NCBI GenBank assembly: GCA_945897885.1 | Contig: CAMDGU010000001.1 | Span: 62,001-126,000, forward strand | DNA: 64,000 nucleotides | Direction: 5' to 3' | Source: Chitinophaga pinensis | Lineage (GTDB): Bacteria > Bacteroidota > Bacteroidia > NS11-12g > UBA9320 | Shown: in pieces, positions 1-8,525 of the stretch | How the letters are laid out: each line of letters starts with the position of its first letter | How positions within the stretch are numbered: position 1 is the stretch's first letter | Position numbers and translations under genes: made by a program | The notes under the pieces: model-generated | Told to the model about the DNA's origin: nothing | The model's input: only the letters and a program-made list of their open reading frames with translations | The model's database searches: none

Positions 1-3000
1 AAGCCAATAAATTTACTCTGAAAATTCCTGTATCTTTAAAGGTATAGGCTAAATTTTTTGTCGTCAAAGTATTTCCATCTCCCATCTCCCAAATATATTT
101 AGTTGCAGATGTACTCATATTTTCGAAGGTAATATTTGGATTAGTAATAGCTGCTACCAAAGGCTGAGCTAAAAAATTAGAAATAGGATTGGGTATTACG
201 GTAACCGCATTTGTTTGTTCGGTGCATAGTTTATTCTCTTTAGAAATTAAACTAAATATAAGGTTATTTGTTCCTAATTTGTTCAGTATGTAGGTTGCTT
301 TTCTCCAATTGGGTAAAGTTGTATTTGTAGTATCAGTATTTTTTTTGTTCTCTAAATTCCAGCTATAGCTGAAGGACTGAGAAGGTAATTGTGATTGAAT
401 AAATTTAGGACTAGGTGTGTTTAATTCCTGTCCCTGGCAAAAGGAATCTGGCGACAGAATAAGGGGAGCAATATTTGGTAGCACAAAAACTTGCATTGTT
501 TTTGAGGCAATAGTACCGCATGCATCAATGGCTGAAAAACTATATACATCCCCGTGATTAGATGAGGTGCTCATTGAATTTGTATTATTAATTATTCCTG
601 CACTATTACTTATAGTATAGCTGAATGGGCCAATTCCACCATGAGCATTGAAATGCAAATGAATAGTATCGCCAATGCATAAAAATCGATTTTTGGGTGA
701 TAAGATAGATAACGATGAAGGTGCATAGAGCATTTTATCAAGTGTATCAGCAATCATGCATCGGTCAGAAATAACTACTTCTAATTTTTGTGACATAAGA
801 TTTAGAGGATTAACTTTTAAAATGGCTGATTTGCTTGAAAGGATGGTGTCAAAATAAGACGAAGTGTTTAGCCTATAACGAACTAATAAATTTAAGGAAT
901 CTGTATTTGATACTGAAATCGAAGTTTCAAAAGGTTTGTTCGTACAAATTGTATCTAAGCCTGATATTAAAACTTTGGTTTTTAATGGAGGTTTAACTAT
1001 AAATTGAAGATTAGTTGTATCAAAACATTGAGTCCAGGTAGTTAAACTGTAATTACCCGGGGCTGTTAAATCATAAGCAAATACATTATCATTTTTTAAA
1101 GCTATTACTCCATTTTGGTCATTTAATTTCCAACTAGGTGTTCCTACGCCACCCAATGCAGTTCCCGAAATTGTAAATGTTTCACCCAAGCAAAGCTGTT
1201 TTTCTGATTGGGTGGTTGAAATTACCGTTAGTTTTGGTTTTACGTCAATATTCCAATAAACAGTGTCAGCTTTGCTGCATGCATCGGTTGCAATACCTCT
1301 TACAGTGCAACTTGATAAAGGATGAACAGTATCAGCAAGTATTCTTCCATTTGTTTCCCATACTAATGAAACACTTTGACGTTTACCACCTGTGCAAACG
1401 GTTGGTAATTTTATAAAGGTATTTATACAAATACTAGTATCGTTAGGTTTACTTATTTTTAATGGTTTTCGCACTATTTGTGTAAAGGTTGCCGAGTCTA
1501 AAGGTAATGAGCAATCATCTGAAAGTATTACCGTAGCAGTAAATGATGAGTCTGCATTAAATGGTGGAATGATTTTTTGGCTGCCAATAGAATAACTGAA
1601 TTTGTATTTGGACGAATCACCTCCCTTGGCTTTAATATTTGGGTTAAAAACTGAATTATAGCAAATTGTATCTGTGGAGAAGGGTTTTAATTTTAGACTA
1701 TCGCGAACCAAAATAGTCATGGTATCTTTAAAATCTATGCACCCCGTTTTGGATACCACTACACGCAGTTGTGCTTTTTTTGAAGGTTTAATTACCACAG
1801 GAGAACAATAGTCACATCCTAATTTATAAGCGGAATAGGTAAATTTATAAATTTCACCAGTTGTGGGAGGATTGGCAGTTATTTTAAGTGTGATCCCTTG
1901 GCAAATCAATGTATCATTAAGTTTAAAATTTATATCTGGATAAATATAAATTCTTCTTTCGCTTATTTCAGTGGTAAAGGTATCATTGCATTGGCGTTGG
2001 TTGCGCTTGGCTACCACTTTTAGCCAATGCCAGCCTGTATCTTTAAATTTTTGGGTAATTACCCCTCCGCTATCAATTAATTTACCGTTAAAATACCAAT
2101 TGGCCTTTATTACATCATAAATGCCTGTGTTTATTTCTAGTTTAGTAGGGGCATTGCGGCATACTTTTATACCTGTTGTATCATCTATGCCAAACCAACC
2201 AATAGGGCTATCGTTTATGCTTATTTTTTGAACAAAGGTATTTCCTATGCTACCAATGGTTGTAACACCGCTGCCATAGGTTGTATCTATAGGTGTCACC
2301 CCATTCCAATTTATGCGATCAAAAATATAGTATCCTGTGCAACCATATTTACATTTTATTCTACTCAATGTATCTTTGAGATGAATGCTGTCGTAATAGT
2401 AGTCACCACTTTTTTTAGATAACTTAAACCACAAACTATTAATTTTCACACTATCACTTTTATAACTTAGTAACTGAAGGGTATTTGCTAAGGTATTGCC
2501 ATAAAACGGTGGTTTAACCAAAACAAGTTCTTTATTAAATATTGCAGGGTTTGCATTTGTTATTTCATTAACTGACCCATTTTTATACTTGGGGCTATTC
2601 TGTAGGTCATTTGCTTGGTGAGGTGCATTACCATAACTTAAAACTAAGTGAATTGCTGAAATTGGTTTCTTACTCTTAATTGTGGTTAAAATACTTAAGG
2701 TATCGTTAATGATTTCACCAGCATTTAAAAAATAGTGTTTATTATTTACCCAAATTTCATTTTTAACTGGAGAGAATACTGTAAATAAATTTGTGCAAAT
2801 TTTATATGTTTTTCCAAAGAGTAAATGTTTATTTAATTGATTGGGTATGAATATATAATTATTATTAAATTTTTCTACGTCAATACATTGTTCAAAAAAA
2901 TAGCCATAAAAAAAATCTTCATTACCTAGGTAATTTTTTAAAAATATGGGTGGCGGTGGACTTCCAAAATTGTTACCTATAAATACTGCTATTTTTTTAC

Positions 3001-3706
3001 AGCTGTCTATTGACTCAATTTTTGCTCCATTTATTATATTTACTACTTCACCATTTGATATAGAATCAGCTGCAAAGAATGTATAACTTTGGCCTTTATT
3101 AAGTGTAATATAGTTAGGTATATTTCTAATAATATTTCCTTTGCGAGAATTATTTATAGTACTAATTTTAATACGTGTATTATTTTCAAAGGCAGCTATT
3201 TTTATGAAATTTCCAACCGTATCATTTATAGGATTTGATAAATATGGAGGCATAACGGGTTGGTATTCCATACCACAATCTTCTTTTTCTAATATTCTAG
3301 TGCTTGTGCATCTATTATCATCATTGAAATACTGTGATAAATGTATTTTACAAAGCATTGAACTATAAAGAATTAAAACCCCGGTACTTAATTTTTCACT
3401 TATCTGATATGAGGTAGTAAGTAATTGAGGATTCAGTGATATATGCATGTATTTACCTTTTAAAAGAGTAAAGGTCGTATCGTAACTCGAATGATTTGTA
3501 ATTCTAATATCTGTATTACTGTCAGTATAGATAGTTAAGTATACTCTATTTGTATTTTTTATTGTAGTAATTGGTCTACCAAAATTACCTCCACTTATTA
3601 AGTATGAATAGTTAGCCTGTCCAAATAAATTATTGGAACTAAGGATAAAAGATAATATCAGAATGAATGTTCTCAAAAGATTAATCAGGGTTAAAATCGC
3701 AGTCAT
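1..3706 (-). CDS. Large secreted surface protein, IgGFc-binding-like N-terminus plus Ig/PKD-like repeats (C-terminus off window)
   Basis: Open reading frame of 1235 codons running off the left edge; ATG at 3706 is preceded by AAAGGA. A Sec signal peptide ends near FGQA (about residue 31). Residues about 130-360 (FIKIAAFENNTRIKIS, YITLNKGQSYTFFA, KIAVFIGNNFGSP) resemble the IgGFc-binding N-terminal domain found in Bacteroidetes adhesin-like proteins. The rest is a chain of roughly 80-90 residue units, each with a Cys-containing opening such as TICYNS, SICINT, QLCLGE and FLCIGD, typical of PKD/Ig-like repeats. The last visible stretch (YIWEMGDGNT) is a classic PKD core. A T9SS sorting domain probably follows outside the window; that is inference. 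It is likely an exported, surface-attached protein of unknown ligand. It is transcribed divergently from gap, across a 246-bp gap. Confidence 0.85.
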   Translation of the reverse strand, partial: MTAILTLINLLRTFILILSFILSSNNLFGQANYSYLISGGNFGRPITTIKNTNRVYLTIYTDSNTDIRITNHSSYDTTFTLLKGKYMHISLNPQLLTTSYQISEKLSTGVLILYSSMLCKIHLSQYFNDDNRCTSTRILEKEDCGMEYQPVMPPYLSNPINDTVGNFIKIAAFENNTRIKISTINNSRKGNIIRNIPNYITLNKGQSYTFFAADSISNGEVVNIINGAKIESIDSCKKIAVFIGNNFGSPPPPIFLKNYLGNEDFFYGYFFEQCIDVEKFNNNYIFIPNQLNKHLLFGKTYKICTNLFTVFSPVKNEIWVNNKHYFLNAGEIINDTLSILTTIKSKKPISAIHLVLSYGNAPHQANDLQNSPKYKNGSVNEITNANPAIFNKELVLVKPPFYGNTLANTLQLLSYKSDSVKINSLWFKLSKKSGDYYYDSIHLKDTLSRIKCKYGCTGYYIFDRINWNGVTPIDTTYGSGVTTIGSIGNTFVQKISINDSPIGWFGIDDTTGIKVCRNAPTKLEINTGIYDVIKANWYFNGKLIDSGGVITQKFKDTGWHWLKVVAKRNQRQCNDTFTTEISERRIYIYPDINFKLNDTLICQGITLKITANPPTTGEIYKFTYSAYKLGCDYCSPVVIKPSKKAQLRVVVSKTGCIDFKDTMTILVRDSLKLKPFSTDTICYNSVFNPNIKAKGGDSSKYKFSYSIGSQKIIPPFNADSSFTATVILSDDCSLPLDSATFTQIVRKPLKISKPNDTSICINTFIKLPTVCTGGKRQSVSLVWETNGRILADTVHPLSSCTVRGIATDACSKADTVYWNIDVKPKLTVISTTQSEKQLCLGETFTISGTALGGVGTPSWKLNDQNGVIALKNDNVFAYDLTAPGNYSLTTWTQCFDTTNLQFIVKPPLKTKVLISGLDTICTNKPFETSISVSNTDSLNLLVRYRLNTSSYFDTILSSKSAILKVNPLNLMSQKLEVVISDRCMIADTLDKMLYAPSSLSILSPKNRFLCIGDTIHLHFNAHGGIGPFSYTISNSAGIINNTNSMSTSSNHGDVYSFSAIDACGTIASKTMQVFVLPNIAPLILSPDSFCQGQELNTPSPKFIQSQLPSQSFSYSWNLENKKNTDTTNTTLPNWRKATYILNKLGTNNLIFSLISKENKLCTEQTNAVTVIPNPISNFLAQPLVAAITNPNITFENMSTSATKYIWEMGDGNTLTTKNLAYTFKDTGIFRVNLLA

Positions 3707-3905
3707 AATATATCCTTTCAAGGGCACATTTTTATTCTTGCTGTTTTTTGCAACAAACAAATATATTGATATAAAAACAACTTCGATAGAAAGTTTAAAA
3801 TAATTCCTAACCAAATTGAAACCTTTAACCAATTGATAGCGAAAGTTTCTTAATTTCATATCCCCTTTTTATGAACACTAAGCTAAAAAAATTATTCATT
3901 TCTTG

Positions 3906-3913
3906 TACTTTTG
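3906..3913 (+). promoter_or_regulatory. Bacteroidetes -7 promoter element (TACTTTTG) for gap
   Basis: Exact match to TAnnTTTG, 39 nt before the GAPDH start. No clear TTTG -33 element at the usual distance. Confidence 0.6.
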
Positions 3914-3952
3914 CGGCCTGATAACAAATCAATTATTTAACTTTAAAATTCA

Positions 3953-5428
3953 ATGAATACAAACACGTTGCAAATTAAAAAAGATGCCTACGACAAGGAA
4001 CTTGAATCATGGGTAAACAAAGAAAAAGCCAGTGCTGACCTAATCAATGCGGTAAGTAAACTTATTTATGAAAAGGCGGTAGAACTTGTTTTTTTTAGAA
4101 ACACACTTATTGATGTAAGTAGCTCTGAGGTTCAAAAATTGCATAAATATGCTAAGGATATTATCAGCAAAACCATTGATATTTATGTAACCTCAAAATT
4201 GGCTAACGAGTTGTTAAACATTGAACACTTAGCTCCTTCAAAAATTGACATTGGAAAGCTAAGCGATGAGTGGACACATGAAAAAGGAAACTATTCAGAT
4301 ATGTCTTCTTTTTTGAAAGATAAACTTGAAAGTTTTATTGGTCATGATGTTTCAACTATTGAACCTACCGATGTAGTATTATATGGTTTTGGACGTATAG
4401 GCCGTTTGGTAGCCCGTGAATTGATAAAATTATCAGGCAAAGGGCAGCAGTTAAAATTAAAGGCTATTGTTACCCGTTCCAGCAGTGATGCCGATATTTT
4501 AAAACGTGCCGCATTGCTTCAGATGGACTCAGTTCATGGCGAGTTTAAAGGGACGATTATTGAAGACTTAGAGAACAAAGCGCTTATTATCAATGGTCAG
4601 ATTGTGAAAATGATAGTAGCCAATAAGCCTGATGAAGTGGATTATGAAAGCTACGGAATAACCAATGCCGTGTTGATTGATAATACCGGAGCCTTTAGAG
4701 ACAGAGAGTCATTGGCGTTGCATTTAAAATCAAAAGGTATTAGTAAAGTAATGCTAACTGCACCGGGCAAAGGCGATTTGCCAAATATCGTTTACGGTGT
4801 AAACCATGAGCAACAAGATATTACCAATGAAACTATTTTTACAGCGGCATCATGCACTACCAATGCCATTGTTCCTGTATTAAAAGTTATTGAAGATAAT
4901 TTAGGAATAGAGCGTGGCCATATAGAAACGGTTCATGCTTACACCAACGACCAAAACTTGTTGGACAATATGCACAAAAAATTCCGTCGTGGCCGTTCAG
5001 CAGCTGTAAATATGGTAATTACCGAAACAGGTTCCGCTTCAGCTATTGCTAAAGTAATACCAGGACTTGCTGGTAAACTTACTGCAAATGCCGTTCGTAT
5101 TCCTATACCAAATGGGTCATTAGCTATTATGAGTCTTAATGTTAAAAAGGCTACAACTATAGCCGACGTAAACGCCATATTGAAAAAAGCAGCTTTAGAA
5201 GGTCCGTTAGTAAGCCAAATTAAATATTCCATCGATCAGGAATTGGTATCGAGTGATATTATAGGAAGTTCCACTCCTTCAGTATTTGATAGCCCAGCCA
5301 CTATTGTATCGCCTGATGGAAAAAGTATTGTATTATACGTTTGGTATGATAATGAGTTTGGATATACCAAGCAGGTGATTCGTTTGGCCAAGCACGTTTC
5401 TAATGTTAGAAGGAACGTTTATTTTTAG
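3953..5428 (+). CDS. gap: Glyceraldehyde-3-phosphate dehydrogenase, long form with N-terminal extension
   Basis: NAD(P)-dependent oxidation and phosphorylation of glyceraldehyde 3-phosphate in glycolysis or gluconeogenesis, cytoplasmic. The NAD-binding motif GFGRIG is at residues 145-150, the catalytic Cys301 sits in ASCTTNAIVP, and His328 (HAYTNDQ) lies 27 residues later, as in canonical GAPDH. The C-terminal WYDNEFGY signature is present. At 491 residues it is about 150 longer than the usual 330-340 because of a mostly helical N-terminal extension (residues 1-135) of unknown role; I believe this long form is known in Bacteroidetes. ATG start, with a TAnnTTTG element upstream. It is convergent with ruvC. 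The active site is complete, so the enzyme call is strong; whether it runs mainly in the glycolytic or gluconeogenic direction cannot be read from the sequence. Confidence 0.93.
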   Translation: MNTNTLQIKKDAYDKELESWVNKEKASADLINAVSKLIYEKAVELVFFRNTLIDVSSSEVQKLHKYAKDIISKTIDIYVTSKLANELLNIEHLAPSKIDIGKLSDEWTHEKGNYSDMSSFLKDKLESFIGHDVSTIEPTDVVLYGFGRIGRLVARELIKLSGKGQQLKLKAIVTRSSSDADILKRAALLQMDSVHGEFKGTIIEDLENKALIINGQIVKMIVANKPDEVDYESYGITNAVLIDNTGAFRDRESLALHLKSKGISKVMLTAPGKGDLPNIVYGVNHEQQDITNETIFTAASCTTNAIVPVLKVIEDNLGIERGHIETVHAYTNDQNLLDNMHKKFRRGRSAAVNMVITETGSASAIAKVIPGLAGKLTANAVRIPIPNGSLAIMSLNVKKATTIADVNAILKKAALEGPLVSQIKYSIDQELVSSDIIGSSTPSVFDSPATIVSPDGKSIVLYVWYDNEFGYTKQVIRLAKHVSNVRRNVYF

Positions 5429-5449
5429 AAAGTAAATTTTACAAAAAAT

Positions 5450-5560
5450 AATTTTCAATAATCAATGCTCAATTTTCAATGTTCATATGGCTTCGCAATA
5501 TTAAATTTTGTTAGTCCTATATTGATAATTGAGCGTTGAAAATTGAATATTGAGCATTAC
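5450..5560. repeat. Intergenic imperfect inverted repeat between gap and ruvC
   Basis: Left arm about 5464-5485 (AATGCTCAATTTTCAATG) and right arm about 5530-5558 read as each other's reverse complement with a few mismatches; the arms also contain internal direct repeats of CAATTTTCAA. It sits between convergent genes, so it may act as a two-way terminator, but no U-tract is evident. This kind of AT-rich IR recurs in the window. Confidence 0.6.
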
Positions 5561-5562
5561 TT

Positions 5563-6144
5563 TTATTTCTTCACTCTTTCATCGTTTGCCTTTATAAAGG
5601 CATCCCATCCGGTGTATTGTTTACTCAATCCTTCAGAGGAATTGCCTGATTGAAAAAAGTGACATAAAGCCACAGCCACGGCATCAGTTGCATCCAAAAA
5701 CTTAGGTAAATCCTGAAAGTTAAGCAACGATTGAAGCATTGCAGCTACTTGCTCTTTACTGGCATTTCCATTTCCGGTAATGGATTTTTTAACCTTTTTT
5801 GGGGTGTATTCAAAAATAGGTAAGCCGCGGTGCAAAGCGGCCGCCATGGCTACCCCTTGGGCTCGGCCAAGTTTTAACATCGATTGCACGTTTTTGCCAA
5901 AAAAAGGTTCTTCCAAAGCTACTTCATCCGGGTTATACATATCAATCAGGCTTAGGCTTCGTTCATGTATTTTTTGAAGCTTTAGGGCATGATTTTCTAG
6001 CTTGGCTAAATGGATAATGCCTAGAGTTATCATTTCATATTTTTTGCCTGTAATGCCAATTACCCCATACCCCATAATATTGGTTCCGGGGTCAAATCCT
6101 AAAATAATCCGGTCGTATTCTCTATCTATTGGCCTGTCGGTCAT
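5563..6144 (-). CDS. ruvC: Crossover junction endodeoxyribonuclease RuvC
   Basis: Holliday-junction resolvase: a dimer that cuts four-way junctions made by RuvAB branch migration during recombinational repair. 193 residues, usual length. Acidic catalytic residues are recognisable: Asp18 in GFDPGT, Glu78 in VALEEPFFGKN, and Asp151 with Asp154 in LDATDAVAVALCH. A short polar C-terminal tail follows. ATG at 6144 lies only 6 nt downstream of a TATGTTTG -7 element, implying a leaderless or nearly leaderless mRNA. ruvA and ruvB are not in the window, which is common in this phylum. Convergent with gap. Confidence 0.95.
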   Translation of the reverse strand: MTDRPIDREYDRIILGFDPGTNIMGYGVIGITGKKYEMITLGIIHLAKLENHALKLQKIHERSLSLIDMYNPDEVALEEPFFGKNVQSMLKLGRAQGVAMAAALHRGLPIFEYTPKKVKKSITGNGNASKEQVAAMLQSLLNFQDLPKFLDATDAVAVALCHFFQSGNSSEGLSKQYTGWDAFIKANDERVKK

Positions 6145-6150
6145 GGGTTA

Positions 6151-6158
6151 CAAACATA
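6151..6158 (-). promoter_or_regulatory. -7 promoter element (TATGTTTG) for ruvC
   Basis: TAnnTTTG match on the minus strand ending 6 nt before the ruvC ATG; transcription would start at or next to the start codon. Confidence 0.6.
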
Positions 6159-6232
6159 GAGCGATTTTTAATTAAGATAGCTATTTCAATAAAATTTTGT
6201 ACTTGCTTTGCAACTTTTAAAATCCAACGCTT

Positions 6233-7207
6233 ATTTATTTAAAATCGCCCATATTAAAAACGGTTTTCTATTGGCTTATCAAAATTGCCATTGCAGTTTT
6301 GTGCGGTGTTTTTTTATACAAGAGGCTTTTAGGATTCGATTTTTTAGGGTATAAAGATTTATTTAAAAACAGTCTTCAAACCAATTGGTGGATGCTTGGT
6401 CTGGCATTTATACTTATATTTTTAAATTGGGGAATTGAAACCGTTAAATGGAAATTTTTAATACAAAAAATTGAGCAGTTGTCTTTTTTTAAAACTTTTT
6501 CAGCAGTAATGGGCGGCGTGGCAGTTAGTTCATTTACCCCAAACAGGGTAGGGGAGTTTGCCGGAAGAATGTTGTTTTTGAAAAATAAATTGGATACACG
6601 TGTGGTTGCATTAACCGTAATTGGAAGTATGAGCCAACTACTTATGACTTTTTTTATGGGACTTTACGGTTTTTTTCTTTTTTTAGCTAACGACCCCTTT
6701 GTAGGAATGATGTTAAGGAAATGGATGAAAATTTCATTCATAGCCATTCCTGTCATCTATCTTCTTATTTTTTGGAGTTTGCCATTTATTTTGGGAAAAC
6801 TAAAAGTTTGGTTTAAAAATAATAAGCACATGAATTATTTTATTGAAGGCACTTCCATTCTTAATATTTCAGGACTTAGGTATATTTTCTTTCTTTCCTT
6901 TTTCAGATACGTTGTATTTTTGGGCCAGTATGTTTTGGTACTAAGTTTTTTTAATGTAAGCATGTTGTGGTGGCAGTTCGTAGTATTTATACCGGCTATT
7001 TTCTTTATTCAAACCATCGTTCCAACGTTTGCCATATCAGAAATAGGAGTAAGGATGACCGCAGCCATGGCTGTTTTAAGTTTTACACAAGTTCCCGAAA
7101 TTAGGATTGTAGCAGCCAGCACACTTATATGGGCATTAAATATAATGATTCCGTCTATTATCGGTGTTTTTAACTTGTTGTTTTCTAATCTAAGCAACAA
7201 AGAATGA
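6233..7207 (+). CDS. Flippase-like integral membrane protein (LPG synthase TM-domain family)
   Basis: Polytopic membrane protein of the lysylphosphatidylglycerol-synthase TM-domain / flippase-like family (UPF0104 type). The conserved core is visible: WGIETVKWKFLI, then VSSFTPNRVGEFAGR, then a late FAISEIGVRMTAA segment. Members often work with glycosyltransferases on lipid-linked sugars, and here the next gene is one, overlapping by ATGA. The start is a problem. The only ATG/GTG/TTG in frame is TTG at 6299, but hydrophobic, family-like sequence (LKTVFYWLIKIAIAVL) continues upstream in frame to a stop at 6218, so TM1 would be cut. I give 6233 (ATT) as the likely extent; the true start may be a rare ATT/ATA codon, or there is a sequence error. 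Function beyond the family is unknown. Confidence 0.7.
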   Translation: MYLKSPILKTVFYWLIKIAIAVLCGVFLYKRLLGFDFLGYKDLFKNSLQTNWWMLGLAFILIFLNWGIETVKWKFLIQKIEQLSFFKTFSAVMGGVAVSSFTPNRVGEFAGRMLFLKNKLDTRVVALTVIGSMSQLLMTFFMGLYGFFLFLANDPFVGMMLRKWMKISFIAIPVIYLLIFWSLPFILGKLKVWFKNNKHMNYFIEGTSILNISGLRYIFFLSFFRYVVFLGQYVLVLSFFNVSMLWWQFVVFIPAIFFIQTIVPTFAISEIGVRMTAAMAVLSFTQVPEIRIVAASTLIWALNIMIPSIIGVFNLLFSNLSNKE

Positions 7208-8358
7208 TGTGGTATTTTCTATTAATTCCACTTTTAATTTACGTTGGTCTTGTTATTTGGTTTATAAAAGGCTGGGCAAGGCTAGAAAATAGAAATTTGA
7301 AATTTGAAAATGGATTAGCCTTAGATGAGAGAAAATTAAGCAACACAAAAGTTACCTTAATAATCCCGTGCCGCAATGAATCACAAAATATTTTAAGGAT
7401 TTTAAAAGCCATAGACCAACAAAAATTTGATTTTAAAAATTTGGAGTTAATACTGGTTGATGACCATTCAACCGATAAAACGGTAGAAGAAATTTTAAAT
7501 TTCAAATTTCAGATTTCTGATTTCAAGCTACAAGTTCTTCAATTATCCGAAACGGAGTTTGGCAAAAAAGCAGCTATCAAAAAGGCTATAGAAATTTCGA
7601 AAGGCGAACTGATTGTTTGCACGGATGCCGATTGTGAGTTTGGGGTTGACTGGCTAAGTGCAATGACCTCCGCTTTTCATTCTCCTGAAATAAAAATGGT
7701 GACAGGACCGGTAATGTTTTTTGAACGCCCCGGATTTTGGAACCAACTGATGCAATTGGAATTTTTAAGTCTGATTGGAATAGGAGCGGCATCGGTTAAA
7801 AATGGCCACCCCAATATGTGTAACGGGGCAAACATTGCTTATAGAAAATCTGCTTTTAACTCAGTCAATGGGTTTGAAGGAAACGAACACATCCCTAGCG
7901 GTGATGATGAATTTCTGATGCACAAAATTCACGAAAAATTTAAGGGCGGTGTTCAATTTTTGAAAAAACACGAAGCTATTGTTTACACACAGCCTCCGCA
8001 AAGTTTAAGTGAATTTGTAAATCAACGCATCCGTTGGGGCAGTAAGGCCGGGCATTATAAAAGTTTTAAATCAAAATTGCTTCCGGCATTCATGTATTTG
8101 TTTAATGTGGTATTGTTTTTTACACCGCTTTTATATTTTGCAGGAATGCCTTGGAAGCTAATTGCCATCCTATGGCTCGGTAAGCTCAGCATTGAAATTG
8201 TTTTTTTTGCCACCATTCTTCCGTTTTTCAGAAGTTCAAAAATCCTAGATTTGGTAATACCCGCCCAGATTTTCCATGTGGTATATATTTCGGTTATTGG
8301 GGTTTTGTCGGTTATTGTTCCTTATAGTTGGAAGCAAAGAAAATCAAGCAAAATATAG
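7204..8358 (+). CDS. Membrane-anchored family 2 glycosyltransferase
   Basis: GT-A fold glycosyltransferase of the cellulose-synthase-like GT2 group, transferring a nucleotide sugar to a lipid or polysaccharide acceptor at the inner membrane. 384 residues: an N-terminal TM helix (1-20), catalytic domain with VTLIIPCRNES, the ILVDDHSTD loop, the DADCEF metal-binding motif, SGDDEF, and a QRIRW motif, then C-terminal TM helices. Starts with ATGATG overlapping the flippase stop (ATGA), so the two are translationally coupled and probably act together on a cell-envelope glycolipid or glycan; the substrate is not predictable. Two low-complexity stretches (about residues 30-36 and 98-108, NFKFQISDFKLQ) are encoded by AAATTTGAAATTT-like DNA resembling intergenic repeats. 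It ends directly at a palindromic repeat. Confidence 0.88.
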   Translation: MMWYFLLIPLLIYVGLVIWFIKGWARLENRNLKFENGLALDERKLSNTKVTLIIPCRNESQNILRILKAIDQQKFDFKNLELILVDDHSTDKTVEEILNFKFQISDFKLQVLQLSETEFGKKAAIKKAIEISKGELIVCTDADCEFGVDWLSAMTSAFHSPEIKMVTGPVMFFERPGFWNQLMQLEFLSLIGIGAASVKNGHPNMCNGANIAYRKSAFNSVNGFEGNEHIPSGDDEFLMHKIHEKFKGGVQFLKKHEAIVYTQPPQSLSEFVNQRIRWGSKAGHYKSFKSKLLPAFMYLFNVVLFFTPLLYFAGMPWKLIAILWLGKLSIEIVFFATILPFFRSSKILDLVIPAQIFHVVYISVIGVLSVIVPYSWKQRKSSKI

Positions 8359-8419
8359 ATTCCTCCTGTCGTCGGAATGACAGCGGCTGAGATTTGTCAT
8401 TCCGAGGAACGAGGAATCT
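8357..8419. repeat. Palindromic intergenic element (AGATTCCTCC ... GGAATGACA / TGTCATTCCGAGG ... GAGGAATCT)
   Basis: Left half 8357-8382 and right half 8395-8419 are near-perfect reverse complements separated by 12 nt, starting at the glycosyltransferase stop codon. The same 25-26 nt half-elements recur at 8471-8495 and 50024-50088. It would form a strong hairpin and may end the flippase/GT transcript. Confidence 0.8.
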
Positions 8420-8525
8420 CAGTGCCTATTTAGTAATACTCACCTTCGGAATTAAAGTCTTCTATGGGTTTGTCATTCCGAGGCACGAGGAATCTTAGCT
8501 TTATTATTTAGTAATACTCACCTTC
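8395..8525. repeat. 76-bp tandem duplication carrying a palindrome half-site and the end of the decayed PKD gene
   Basis: The stretch beginning TGTCATTCCGAGG at 8395 is repeated with a 76-bp period at 8471. Both units carry the GAGGAATCT half-element and then TATTTAGTAATACTCACCTT, which on the minus strand is the last codons and stop of the pseudogene at 8504-9282. Unit 2 continues into that gene; unit 1 is a stray copy of its end. Confidence 0.75.

Noticed and set aside
1177..3368. Several short + strand frames
   Set aside because: They are antisense to the large, continuous secreted-protein frame at 1-3706.
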